Part shown: in pieces, positions 1-9,788 of the stretch
How the letters are laid out: the number at the start of each line of letters is the position of its first letter
How positions within the stretch are numbered: position 1 is the stretch's first letter
From: Croceibacterium aestuarii
Lineage (GTDB): Bacteria; Pseudomonadota; Alphaproteobacteria; Sphingomonadales; Sphingomonadaceae
NCBI RefSeq assembly: GCF_030657335.1
Contig: NZ_CP131039.1
Span: forward strand, 1,054,001 to 1,118,000
Direction: 5' to 3'
DNA: 64,000 nt
Position numbers and translations under genes: made by a program
Notes under the pieces: generated by a model
The model's input: the letters and a program-made list of their open reading frames with translations, nothing else
Database searches by the model: none
What the model was told of the DNA's origin: nothing

Positions 1-1122
<1,122 letters not shown>

Positions 1123-1156
1123 CTAAAGGGCAGCGATTCCGGAGAGGAAGAAAGCG

Positions 1157-1558
1157 ATGAACGTCGAAGCGCTCGACCACGTCAACATCATCACCGACAG
1201 GCTCGATGAAACGGCCGAATTCTACGGCAATTTGCTCGGCCTGGTGCGCAAAGATGCCCCGCCGCCGCTGACGCCGCAGACCGCCACCTGGATGTTCGAC
1301 GAGCAGGATCGGGCGATCATCCACATCAACTCGCTCGATTGCACTCGCACCTACGACCGCGAGGTGACGCCCGGCGAGCTTACCGGTGCGCTTCATCACG
1401 TCGCGCTCAAATGCAAGGGCTACGAAGAGGTCAAGGCCCGGCTCGACGCAATGGAGGCCGATTACCAGGAGAACCTGGTCAGCGCGATCAACCTGCGGCA
1501 GATCTTCACGCCCGACCCTAACAACGTGCTGCTCGAACTCAACTTCTTCGCCGACTGA
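1157..1558 (+). CDS. VOC-superfamily (glyoxalase/extradiol-like) protein
   Basis: 133-residue single vicinal-oxygen-chelate module pair. The opening VEALDHVNIITDRLDETAEFY supplies the usual first metal-binding His, a second His occurs in GALHHVALKC, and the C-terminal NNVLLELNFF supplies the usual Glu. Such small proteins act as glyoxalases, isomerases or dioxygenases; the substrate cannot be read here. A GGAGAGGAAG ribosome site precedes the ATG by 7 nt. It diverges from ligM across a shared palindrome, so co-regulation with aromatic demethylation is likely, but a role in that pathway is inference. Confidence 0.75.
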   Translation: MNVEALDHVNIITDRLDETAEFYGNLLGLVRKDAPPPLTPQTATWMFDEQDRAIIHINSLDCTRTYDREVTPGELTGALHHVALKCKGYEEVKARLDAMEADYQENLVSAINLRQIFTPDPNNVLLELNFFAD

Positions 1559-1582
1559 GTTTCGCTGCCGGTCGGCGTCGCC

Positions 1583-2833
<1,251 letters not shown>

Positions 2834-2894
2834 TCAAAATCGCGGCGATACGGCAATTGCCGACCGACGTCACCGCTGTGAGCGTGATTGCAGG

Positions 2895-4073
2895 TCAGAC
2901 CGCCTGGCCGGCTGCCCAGCCGCTGGCCCAGGCCCATTGGAAATTGTAGCCTCCGAGCCAGCCGGTGACATCGACCGCTTCACCGATCGCGTACAGGCCT
3001 GGCACACGGCGGGCTTCCATGGTCTTTGAGGAGAGTTCGGCAGTGCTTATGCCGCCGACGGTAACTTCGGCCTTCGCGAAGCCCTCGGTTCCGTTGGGCA
3101 TGAAGTGCCAGTCGGCCAGGCGCGCCTCGGCGCCCGCCAGCGCGGCGTCGGTGGCATTGGCCAACGCGCCTTCGATCGCGAGCCGGTCGGCCAGAGCGTC
3201 GCCGAGGCGCTGGGGCAACGCGAAGCGCAGGACGCTGCGCAGCGTTGCCCGCGGATTGACCTGCTTGGCAGCGACCAGCCAGCCAGGGGGCTCGTCCGGC
3301 AGGAAATCGATGCCCACGGGTGTGCCGGGGCGCCAGTAGGACGAGACCTGCAGGATCGCCGGGCCCGAGAGCCCGCGATGGGTGAACAGGGCCGCCTCGC
3401 GGAAGGCCGCTGAGCCGCAGCGCGCCTCGACAGGTGTCGCCACGCCCGACAATTCGCGGAACAGCACGTGCTCTCCGCCCAGCGTCAAAGGCACCAGCGC
3501 CGGGCGCGGCTCGACCACCTTGAGGCCGAACTGGCGCGCCAGGGCGTAGGCGTATCCGGTGGCGCCCATCTTGGGGATCGAGGGGCCGCCGGTGGCGATC
3601 ACCAGCGAAGCGGCCTCGAACGTTTGGCTAGCGGTTGCGACGGTGAAGCGGCCACCGGCATGTCCGACACGGGCGATGTCCGCTCCGCAGGCGATGACGA
3701 CGCCGGCCTTGGCACATTCGTCCAGCAGCAGGTCGACGATTTGCCGCGCGGATCCGTCGCAGAACAGCTGGCCGAGGGTTTTTTCGTGCCACGCGATGCC
3801 GCGCGCCTCGACCAGCGCGAGGAAGTCGTGCGGGGTGTAGCGGTTCAGCGCTGACTTGGCGAAATGGGGGTTGGCCGAGATAAACCGTTCGGGCGCAGCA
3901 TGTATGTTGGTGAAGTTGCAACGCCCGCCGCCAGAAATGAGTATCTTCTTCCCCGGCTTCTCGGCGCGCTCGATCACCAGCACCCGCCTTCCGCGCTTGC
4001 CCGCCTCGGCCGCACACATCAGGCCGGCGGCGCCCGCGCCAAGGACGATTACGTCGAAACTGGGGTCGGGCAC
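2895..4073 (-). CDS. HI0933-family NAD(P)/FAD-dependent flavoprotein
   Basis: 392 residues. The N-terminal dinucleotide-binding loop VLGAGAAGLMCAAEAG and the family-typical GKKILISGGGRCNFTN are clear; the C-terminal GGISTAELSSKTMEARRVPGLYAIGE and GGYNFQWAWASG complete the HI0933-like (BaiN/RdsA-type) signature. These are soluble flavoproteins of poorly defined reductase or hydroxylation roles. The gene is transcribed in the same direction as the downstream esterase but 124 nt away. It probably belongs to the housekeeping genome rather than to aromatic catabolism. Confidence 0.88.
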   Translation of the reverse strand: MPDPSFDVIVLGAGAAGLMCAAEAGKRGRRVLVIERAEKPGKKILISGGGRCNFTNIHAAPERFISANPHFAKSALNRYTPHDFLALVEARGIAWHEKTLGQLFCDGSARQIVDLLLDECAKAGVVIACGADIARVGHAGGRFTVATASQTFEAASLVIATGGPSIPKMGATGYAYALARQFGLKVVEPRPALVPLTLGGEHVLFRELSGVATPVEARCGSAAFREAALFTHRGLSGPAILQVSSYWRPGTPVGIDFLPDEPPGWLVAAKQVNPRATLRSVLRFALPQRLGDALADRLAIEGALANATDAALAGAEARLADWHFMPNGTEGFAKAEVTVGGISTAELSSKTMEARRVPGLYAIGEAVDVTGWLGGYNFQWAWASGWAAGQAV

Positions 4074-4148
4074 GCGGGGACTTCCGGTGAGGGGGGACGG
4101 CGGGTTCGCGGCCTCTTGGACTACCGCATGGCAAATTACGAGTGCCGC

Positions 4149-4784
4149 TCAGTACTCCTGTGCCCCTTTACCGGCGATGATCTTGTCGCGGAACTTCGCA
4201 ATCCTGGCCAGGCGGGTGCTCGATTGCTTGGCTCCGTTGAGGTTGATGACGTAGCTGCGCTGCCGTCCGGGTGTGAGATCCTCGAACGCTTCGGCCAGCT
4301 CCGGATCGGCGTCGAGTGCATCGACCAGCTCCTCCGGCAGTTCGAACTCGGCGATTTCCTTCTTGGGCTTCACGCGCCTGTCCGCATAGCCGATCGCCTC
4401 TTCCAGATAGGCGCGGACGGTCGGCTCGAGTTTCGCGACCTGATCGTCGGCGGTGAAGCGGATCACGCTGGCGTGCTGCGTGTTCGGGCCGTTCTTCTCG
4501 AGCAGGCCTTCGGGGTCCTCGAGCAGCGCGGCATTCATGAAGGTCAGGCGGAAATCCTCGCGAAAGGCGCTGATCAGCGCGATATTGCGATCGCCGCGCA
4601 TGTAGCACGGGTGGCCCCACTTGGCGGTTTCCTCGAGTCCCGCATCGAGGCAGATCTTGCGCAGAGCAATCAATCCGGCGTGCCAGCGCTTCGTCGAGCA
4701 CTCGGCTGTGTCGAACCGGTCGCACCGCCCGCAGCCCTTGTCGAAGAAGTCCTGCGGGTCGGTAATCATCTCGCGGGTCGCCAT
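4149..4784 (-). CDS. YdeI/DUF1801-family protein
   Basis: 211 residues. The N-terminal part (KWGHPCYMRGDRNIALISAF and RLTFMNAALLEDPEG) is a DUF1801 alpha/beta domain; the C-terminal part (EELVDALDADPELAEAFEDL and TPGRQRSYVINLNGAKQ) is the YdeI/OmpD-associated module. The molecular role is unknown. The N-terminus has an extra cluster of cysteines (CGRCDRF..C) that could bind a metal. The ATG at 4784 lies 5 nt after the stop of the TauD-type dioxygenase, so the two are probably cotranscribed. The same frame stays open far upstream, but that part is antisense-free overlap with the dioxygenase gene and is not real. Confidence 0.8.
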   Translation of the reverse strand: MATREMITDPQDFFDKGCGRCDRFDTAECSTKRWHAGLIALRKICLDAGLEETAKWGHPCYMRGDRNIALISAFREDFRLTFMNAALLEDPEGLLEKNGPNTQHASVIRFTADDQVAKLEPTVRAYLEEAIGYADRRVKPKKEIAEFELPEELVDALDADPELAEAFEDLTPGRQRSYVINLNGAKQSSTRLARIAKFRDKIIAGKGAQEY

Positions 4785-4789
4785 GGGGC

Positions 4790-5707
4790 TCAGGCCGCGA
4801 CGCTTTCCTTCACCTGCGATGTGCGCGCCGTGGTGGTGCGGTACATCTCGCGGCGATAGCCGTCGTAATCGTTGGGGCCGAGGTGCATGGTGCAGCGGTT
4901 GTCCCACATGGCGACCATGCCCGGCTCCCAGCGCAGGCGGCAGGTGAAGGCGTGCTGAGTCGCGTGCTGGACGAGGAAGTCGAGCAGCGGCTTGGCCTCG
5001 TGCGTGGTCATGCCTTCGATGCCTGCGGCATAGGTATCGCAGATGTTGAGCGATTCTTCGCCCGTCTCCGGATGGCGCTTGACCAGCGGGTGAATGTGAC
5101 CTCGGATGCCTTCCTCGTGACGTTCCTTGTCGGCGAACTGGATCGCCTTGCCGAGCAGCTTTTCCTGCGTGGCGAAGTTGTTCACCGCGCTCATCCACAC
5201 CTTCAGTGGGCGGATCATCTCGCGGTAGGTCTCGGACAGGTGACGCAGCGCGAGGGCGCAATTGGCCCAGCTCGTGTCGCCGCCGTAGGGCGGGCATTCG
5301 ACGCAGCGCAGGAAGGTCACCGCAGGCGGTTCGGCGAGGAAGGGGCTGTCGGTGTGCCAGCCGCCGCCGAACAGCGATGCCGCCCGGGTGTCGGCTTCCT
5401 TGATGATCGGGTGAACCTCGCGGTGGCCCGGGACGCCCTGCGTATAGGCATCGACCGCGAAGGGGCCGAGCCGAGCGGCGAAGCCCTCATGCTCGGCGTG
5501 GGAGAGGTCCTGCCCACGCAAGTAGAGCATCTTGTGGTGGTAGAGCGCCTGCTTGAAGTCCTCGAGGCCTTCGTCCGACAAGTCCGGCAGGCGCACGCCG
5601 ACGACTTCGGCGCCCATGGCGCTGGTCAGAGGACGGGTCTCGAAATGGCTCGATTCGAACGGGGCGTTGTCGAATTCCCCGCACGGCGTGACGCGGACTT
5701 CCCACAT
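4790..5707 (-). CDS. TauD/TfdA-family Fe(II)/2-oxoglutarate dioxygenase
   Basis: 305 residues. The iron facial triad is visible as H118-x-D120 (GGGWHTDSPF) and H275 (NRCTMHLGPND); R286 is placed to bind 2-oxoglutarate. Length and the opening LTSAMGAEVVGVRLPDLSDE are typical of TauD/TfdA enzymes, which hydroxylate and so split substrates such as taurine or phenoxyacetates. The substrate here is unknown; aryl-ether or alkyl-side-chain cleavage would suit the neighbourhood, which is inference. The start has a strong GGAGAGGAGG site 8 nt upstream. Confidence 0.85.
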   Translation of the reverse strand: MWEVRVTPCGEFDNAPFESSHFETRPLTSAMGAEVVGVRLPDLSDEGLEDFKQALYHHKMLYLRGQDLSHAEHEGFAARLGPFAVDAYTQGVPGHREVHPIIKEADTRAASLFGGGWHTDSPFLAEPPAVTFLRCVECPPYGGDTSWANCALALRHLSETYREMIRPLKVWMSAVNNFATQEKLLGKAIQFADKERHEEGIRGHIHPLVKRHPETGEESLNICDTYAAGIEGMTTHEAKPLLDFLVQHATQHAFTCRLRWEPGMVAMWDNRCTMHLGPNDYDGYRREMYRTTTARTSQVKESVAA

Positions 5708-5731
5708 GGCTCTGGCCTCCTCTCCGGCCCC

Positions 5732-6736
5732 TTATAGCGCAATCACCGTCTTGGCGAAGCTGTCCGATCCCCAGGCATGGGCGTAGGCCTTGTCGGCATC
5801 CTCGAAGGCGAAGACCTTGCCGATCGCCGGCTTGATCGAGTGCCGGTCGATGAAGGCGTTGAGATCGTTCGCCATGGCGACATTGCCGACGAAGATGCCG
5901 CGCAAGCTGCCGCCGGTCATCATCAGGCCGCGCGGGTCGGGCGGATCGCCCTGGGTGAGCACGCCGATCATGGCGATCTCCCCGCCGGGGGCAAGCGCGG
6001 CCATCGACTGGCCGAGCGTGCCGGTGCCGCCGACCTCGACCACGTGGTCCGCACCGCCGAATTTTTCCTTCACGTAAGGACCCCACTCGGGCGTGGTCTC
6101 GTAGTTGACCGTATGGTCGGCGCCGAGCGCCGTGACCTCGACCAGCTTGTCGTCGGAACTCGAGGTGGCGATCACCTCGGCGCCGGCCGCCTTGGCGAGC
6201 TGCAGCGCCAGCATCGAGACGCCGCCCGAGCCGAGCACCAGCACCTTGTCGCCGGGCTTTGTCTTGTGCCCACAGAACAGCGCGTTCCACGCGGTCACGC
6301 CGGCGCAGGGCAGGCAGGCAGCCTGTTTATAGTCCAGCGACTTGGCGAGATGGACCACGCCGGTTTCGGGCAGCACGACCTTCTCGGCCAGCATGCCTGG
6401 ACCCATCCCGTCGCCTAGCGCCATGGACATCTTGGGCGGACCGTCCTGCCAGTCGGTGAAGAAGGCCCCGGCTACGCGGTCGCCGGGCTTGAACTTGGTG
6501 ACGCCCTCGCCAACCGCGAGAACCTCGCCTGCGCCGTCGCTGAGGGGGATAGTGGGCTTTTGCAGCACGCCGCCAAAATACTTGCCACTGGCCACGGCGA
6601 AGTCGCGGTAGTTGATCGACCAAGCCTTCGGCGCAATCAGGACCTCGCCAGGGCCGGGCTCGGGATCGGGCAGGTCGTCGACCATGTAGAGCTTGTCGAA
6701 GCCGTCGGAACCGGCGGGAAGCATCCATGCGCGCAT
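5732..6736 (-). CDS. MDR-superfamily NAD(P)-dependent alcohol dehydrogenase/quinone oxidoreductase
   Basis: 334 residues. GroES-like N-terminal domain (EVLIAPKAWSINYRDFAVASG; GDRVAG) followed by a Rossmann domain with VLVLGSGGVSMLALQLAKAAGA. The four structural-zinc cysteines of classical alcohol dehydrogenases are absent, pointing to the zinc-independent quinone-reductase-like branch. Start supported by GGAGAG 7 nt upstream. It is followed 24 nt later by the TauD-type gene and preceded by the LigF-like GST, forming a co-directional block of aromatic side-chain enzymes. Confidence 0.85.
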   Translation of the reverse strand: MRAWMLPAGSDGFDKLYMVDDLPDPEPGPGEVLIAPKAWSINYRDFAVASGKYFGGVLQKPTIPLSDGAGEVLAVGEGVTKFKPGDRVAGAFFTDWQDGPPKMSMALGDGMGPGMLAEKVVLPETGVVHLAKSLDYKQAACLPCAGVTAWNALFCGHKTKPGDKVLVLGSGGVSMLALQLAKAAGAEVIATSSSDDKLVEVTALGADHTVNYETTPEWGPYVKEKFGGADHVVEVGGTGTLGQSMAALAPGGEIAMIGVLTQGDPPDPRGLMMTGGSLRGIFVGNVAMANDLNAFIDRHSIKPAIGKVFAFEDADKAYAHAWGSDSFAKTVIAL

Positions 6737-6766
6737 TGTTTCTCTCCTTGCTCGTGCCGACTTGCG

Positions 6767-7552
6767 TTAGCTGTGCTCGCGGCCGTCGCCGCTCCAGGTT
6801 CTCAAACCCGGCTGGGTGCGATCCTCGCTCGCCAGCGCGGCCCGCACCGCCGGACGGTCGCTGATCGCCTCGCGCCAGCGCACCAGGTTGGGATAGTTGC
6901 CGTCGACCTCGAACTGGGGGAACATGCGGTTAACGCTCAGCCCGCAGTGGGCGTAAAAATTGATATCGGCGAGGCCGTAGCTATCGCCGGCGAGATAGGC
7001 GGTCTTGCCCAGTTGGGCTTCGACTTTGTCCAGCGCGTAGCCGATCTTCTCGAGCGCATAGTCCAGGTCCTTCTGCTCGAAGCCCGAGCGCGCGGTCATC
7101 CACTTCTTGCGCTGGTCCGGCAGCGGCACGTGGCTCATGAGTTCCTCGAACTTGCCGTCCTCTATGCTGCCGGCGATCACCCGGATCAGCCGGTGCCAAC
7201 CGTGCATCGAGACGTAGTTCATCACGTGCTCGTCGACGAACTTGTTCCAGTAGCGCATCCGCGCTGCGCCGACCGGCGTCGCCGGGCGGAGCGGGCCGCT
7301 GTCCGGCTGGGCGTCGGGAAAGGCGTCTTCGAGGTACTCGTTGATCACCGTGGTATGGGTGACGATCGTCCCGTCGTGATCGAGCACCGGCACCTGGCCT
7401 TCGGGATTGATCGCCACGAACCAGTCGGAATGCTGCTCGAACTTGTGCAGGTCGACGTAGACGCTCTCGTATTCGAGGCCTTTTTCCTTGAGCGGAATCA
7501 TCGACTTGAGCGAATTCGCCATCGGTTCGGCGTGGTAGTATTTCAGAGCCAC
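6767..7552 (-). CDS. ligF: LigF-like beta-etherase, glutathione S-transferase family
   Basis: 261 residues, cytosolic. Glutathione-dependent cleavage of the beta-aryl ether bond of lignin-derived alpha-keto dimers is the known LigF reaction. The N-terminus (ANSLKSM, then EKGLEYESVYVDLHKFEQHS, INPEGQVPVL) closely follows SYK-6 LigF as I remember it, including the Asn-Ser pair at residues 13-14 that holds glutathione in LigF. The C-terminal helical domain is complete. The start is GTG at 7552, 2 nt after the SDR stop, with GGAGGT upstream. Orthology to LigF rather than another beta-etherase GST needs a tree. Confidence 0.75.
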   Translation of the reverse strand: MALKYYHAEPMANSLKSMIPLKEKGLEYESVYVDLHKFEQHSDWFVAINPEGQVPVLDHDGTIVTHTTVINEYLEDAFPDAQPDSGPLRPATPVGAARMRYWNKFVDEHVMNYVSMHGWHRLIRVIAGSIEDGKFEELMSHVPLPDQRKKWMTARSGFEQKDLDYALEKIGYALDKVEAQLGKTAYLAGDSYGLADINFYAHCGLSVNRMFPQFEVDGNYPNLVRWREAISDRPAVRAALASEDRTQPGLRTWSGDGREHS

Positions 7553-7554
7553 CG

Positions 7555-8304
7555 TCAGACCTCCAGGCTTTCGAGGACACCGCCGTCGACCGCCCAGTCC
7601 TGCCCTGTAACATGGCTGGCCGCGTCGCTGAGCAGGAAGGCCGCGACTTCGGCCAGCTCGTGGGGAGTGCCCATGCGGTTCATCGGCACGCGCTGTTCGA
7701 TCAGCCCTTTCTGGTGCTCGGGGATGCGGTCCATCGCCTCGGTGACGATGAAGCCGGGGATCACGCAGTTACAGCGCACGTTGTAGGGTGCCATCTCGAC
7801 CGCCACGGCGCGGCTCAAGCCGAGCAGCCCATGCTTCGAAGAAACGTAGGCCGGGTTCATCGCCATGCCGCGCTTGCTGGCCATGCTGCCGGTGACGAGG
7901 ATGACCCCTTTCTTGGCCTCGATCATCGGCGGCAGGACCTTCTGGATCGCCCAGAAGACCGAGGTGAGATTGACCTTCAGCGTCTTCTCGAACTCGTCGG
8001 GATCGAACGCGGTGAACGGGGTGAAGCCGCCGGTCAGCCCGGCATTGGCGAACAGGCCCTCGATCGGCCCGAAGTGCGCGGCAGCCGCATCGAGCGCGGC
8101 TTCGAGCTGGGCCTTCTCGCCGACATCGGCGGCGAAACCCTTGGCGCGATCGCCGATCGAGCCCGCTTCCTGGTCGAGCACCTCCTGGCGTCGCGCGATC
8201 ATCGACACGTTCGCACCGCGCGAGGCCAGAAGTTTAGCGGTTTCGAGCCCGAGCCCGGTCGATGCACCGGTGACGGCAACATGCATGCCGTTAAAATCAG
8301 TCAC
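7555..8304 (-). CDS. Short-chain dehydrogenase/reductase
   Basis: 249 residues, classical SDR: cofactor loop TGASTGLGLE near residue 12, NAG in LFANAGL, catalytic Ser in VTGSMAS and Tyr-x3-Lys in AYVSSKHG. The C-terminal VTGQDWAVDGG is typical of 3-oxoacyl reductase-like SDRs. The likely start is GTG at 8304, overlapping the upstream gene (GTGACTGA) with GGGAGAGG just before it; a longer ATG version begins at 8322. Substrate unknown; the adjacent LigF-like GST suggests oxidation of a lignin dimer or its C3 product, an inference. Confidence 0.85.
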   Translation of the reverse strand: MTDFNGMHVAVTGASTGLGLETAKLLASRGANVSMIARRQEVLDQEAGSIGDRAKGFAADVGEKAQLEAALDAAAAHFGPIEGLFANAGLTGGFTPFTAFDPDEFEKTLKVNLTSVFWAIQKVLPPMIEAKKGVILVTGSMASKRGMAMNPAYVSSKHGLLGLSRAVAVEMAPYNVRCNCVIPGFIVTEAMDRIPEHQKGLIEQRVPMNRMGTPHELAEVAAFLLSDAASHVTGQDWAVDGGVLESLEV

Positions 8305-8758
8305 TTGCCTCTCCCTTGGCAATCGCGGCCCATTTGTCTGCGTTTGGATAGTCGAAATTCTCGGGATCCCAAATCCTTTGCAGGAGCGCGCGGGCCTCTG
8401 CCTCCGGCATCCCGTTTTCTCGGTTGTACCGGTAGAAGAAGGCCGACACGCGCCAGTTCATGATGCAATGGACGTAGACCGGCCCGTCCTCCCGGTCGAG
8501 CGCATCCCGAAAGGAAGCATAGTGCTGTTCGCGCGGCGCATCGAACGGGATGGGAATGGCCGTGTAGCGCAGCTCGGCCTCGGCCATCGCCCGCTCTGCG
8601 TCGGGGAGAGCTTCGGGGTGATCGGGCATGGCCAGATTGATGACGTGCCGCGCACCCATGGCCGCGAGCCGCACGGGATCGCCGGCGCTGAATTTGCCCG
8701 AGGTGGTGACGCGGTTCGACAGCCGCAGGAAGTTGCGGATGTCGTCCGGATCGCTCAC
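8297..8758 (-). CDS. Protein-tyrosine-phosphatase-like family protein
   Basis: 153 residues. Related to the DUF442/beta-lactamase-hydrolase-like phosphatases. The P-loop-like motif VHCIMNWRVSAFFYRY has the catalytic Cys and Arg separated by four residues instead of the canonical five, as I recall in this bacterial subfamily. The GTG start at 8758 overlaps the amidohydrolase stop (GTGA), and the end overlaps the SDR start, so it is embedded in a coupled amidohydrolase-phosphatase-SDR-GST operon. Substrate unknown; a phosphatase in this setting is unexpected. Confidence 0.65.
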   Translation of the reverse strand: MSDPDDIRNFLRLSNRVTTSGKFSAGDPVRLAAMGARHVINLAMPDHPEALPDAERAMAEAELRYTAIPIPFDAPREQHYASFRDALDREDGPVYVHCIMNWRVSAFFYRYNRENGMPEAEARALLQRIWDPENFDYPNADKWAAIAKGEASD

Positions 8759-9627
8759 GCCAGGCCCAGCACCTTGGCCGCGTTGTCCTTCATGATACCC
8801 GGCATGACCTCGTCGCGGAAGCCCACGTCCTGCGCCGCCTTGATCCACTTGTCGGGGTGGATCAGCGGGAAGTCGCTGCCGAACAGCATCTTATGCTTGA
8901 GCTGAGTGTTGGCGTAGGTGATGACCTGTTTGGGGAAGTACTTCGGGCTCCAGCCTGACAGGTCGATGAACACGTTGTCCTTGTGCAGCGCCATGCTGAG
9001 GCTCTGGTCGACCCAGGGCCAGCTCGGGTGGGCGAGAATGATCTTCATGTCGGGGAAATCGACCGCGACGTCGTCGATCAGCATCGGCTCGCCGTATTTG
9101 AGCCGCATGCCGCCTCCGCCGCGCATCCCGGTGCCCATGCCCGAGTGCCCGGTGTGGAAGATCACCGGCAGCTCGTACTCGTTGATCACCTCGTAGATCG
9201 GGTAGGCCATGCGGTCGGCCGGGTGGGCATTCTGCGCAATGCCGTGGAACTTGAAGCCCTTGACGCCGTGGTTCTCGACCAGGTCGCGCGCCTCGCGGGC
9301 GCCGTACTTGCCCTTGTGTGGATCGATGCTGGCGAAGGGGATGCAGATGTCGTCGTTCTTGTTGGCGAGTTCGGCGACCTCGTAGTTGCTGACCCGCTTG
9401 GCGCCCATGCCGCTCTCCGCATCGACAGTGAACATGCAGAAAGCGATGTTCGTTTCCCGGTAGAGCTCGATGATTTCGGGCATCTTCGGCCGCTCGCGCG
9501 GCGCCTTGAAATAGGCGCTGGCGGCATCGAAGAACTTGCCCATCACCGGGTCTTCGGGATCGTGGCACGAAACCTCGGCGTGAACGTGCACGTCGATGGC
9601 GCGGATTTTGGAAAGATCGATGGGCAA
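8755..9627 (-). CDS. Amidohydrolase-superfamily (ACMSD/LigJ-type TIM-barrel) protein
   Basis: 290 residues. Metal-site signatures in order: DVHVHAE near residue 12, VIFHTGHSG, ILAHPSWPW and a late FGSDFPLIHP. This is the amidohydrolase_2 group that includes decarboxylases (LigW, gamma-resorcylate) and hydratases (LigJ). Which reaction it does cannot be read. Start is TTG at 9627 with AAGGAA 8 nt upstream; no ATG precedes the HVH strand in frame. It heads the coupled operon down to the LigF-like GST. Confidence 0.8.
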   Translation of the reverse strand: MPIDLSKIRAIDVHVHAEVSCHDPEDPVMGKFFDAASAYFKAPRERPKMPEIIELYRETNIAFCMFTVDAESGMGAKRVSNYEVAELANKNDDICIPFASIDPHKGKYGAREARDLVENHGVKGFKFHGIAQNAHPADRMAYPIYEVINEYELPVIFHTGHSGMGTGMRGGGGMRLKYGEPMLIDDVAVDFPDMKIILAHPSWPWVDQSLSMALHKDNVFIDLSGWSPKYFPKQVITYANTQLKHKMLFGSDFPLIHPDKWIKAAQDVGFRDEVMPGIMKDNAAKVLGLA

Positions 9628-9653
9628 AAGTGGTTCCTTGCGTTCCAGAAGGC

Positions 9654-9746
9654 CGTCACCCCGAACTCGTCCCAGGGTTCATTGCGCCTTGCCCGCAGCC
9701 TTCGGACGTGCGGCGGAATGGATGCTGAAACAAGTTCAGCATGACG
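9654..9746. repeat. Pair of inverted 30-bp repeats (REP/BIME-like) with intervening spacer
   Basis: Copy 1 (9654-9683) begins CGTCACCCCGAACT; copy 2 (9717-9746) is its inverse and reads CGTCATGCTGAACTTG on the minus strand. By eye 21 of 30 positions match. The sequence type, CGTCA..GAACT.GT..CAG, is one I recall as a dispersed intergenic repeat in sphingomonads. The pair can fold into a long hairpin between the ALDH end and the amidohydrolase start, where it may act as a transcript-end structure. Confidence 0.6.
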
Positions 9747-9788
9747 AAAGCGGGGTGGGCACCCGTCCCACCCCATTTCATGCGCGGC

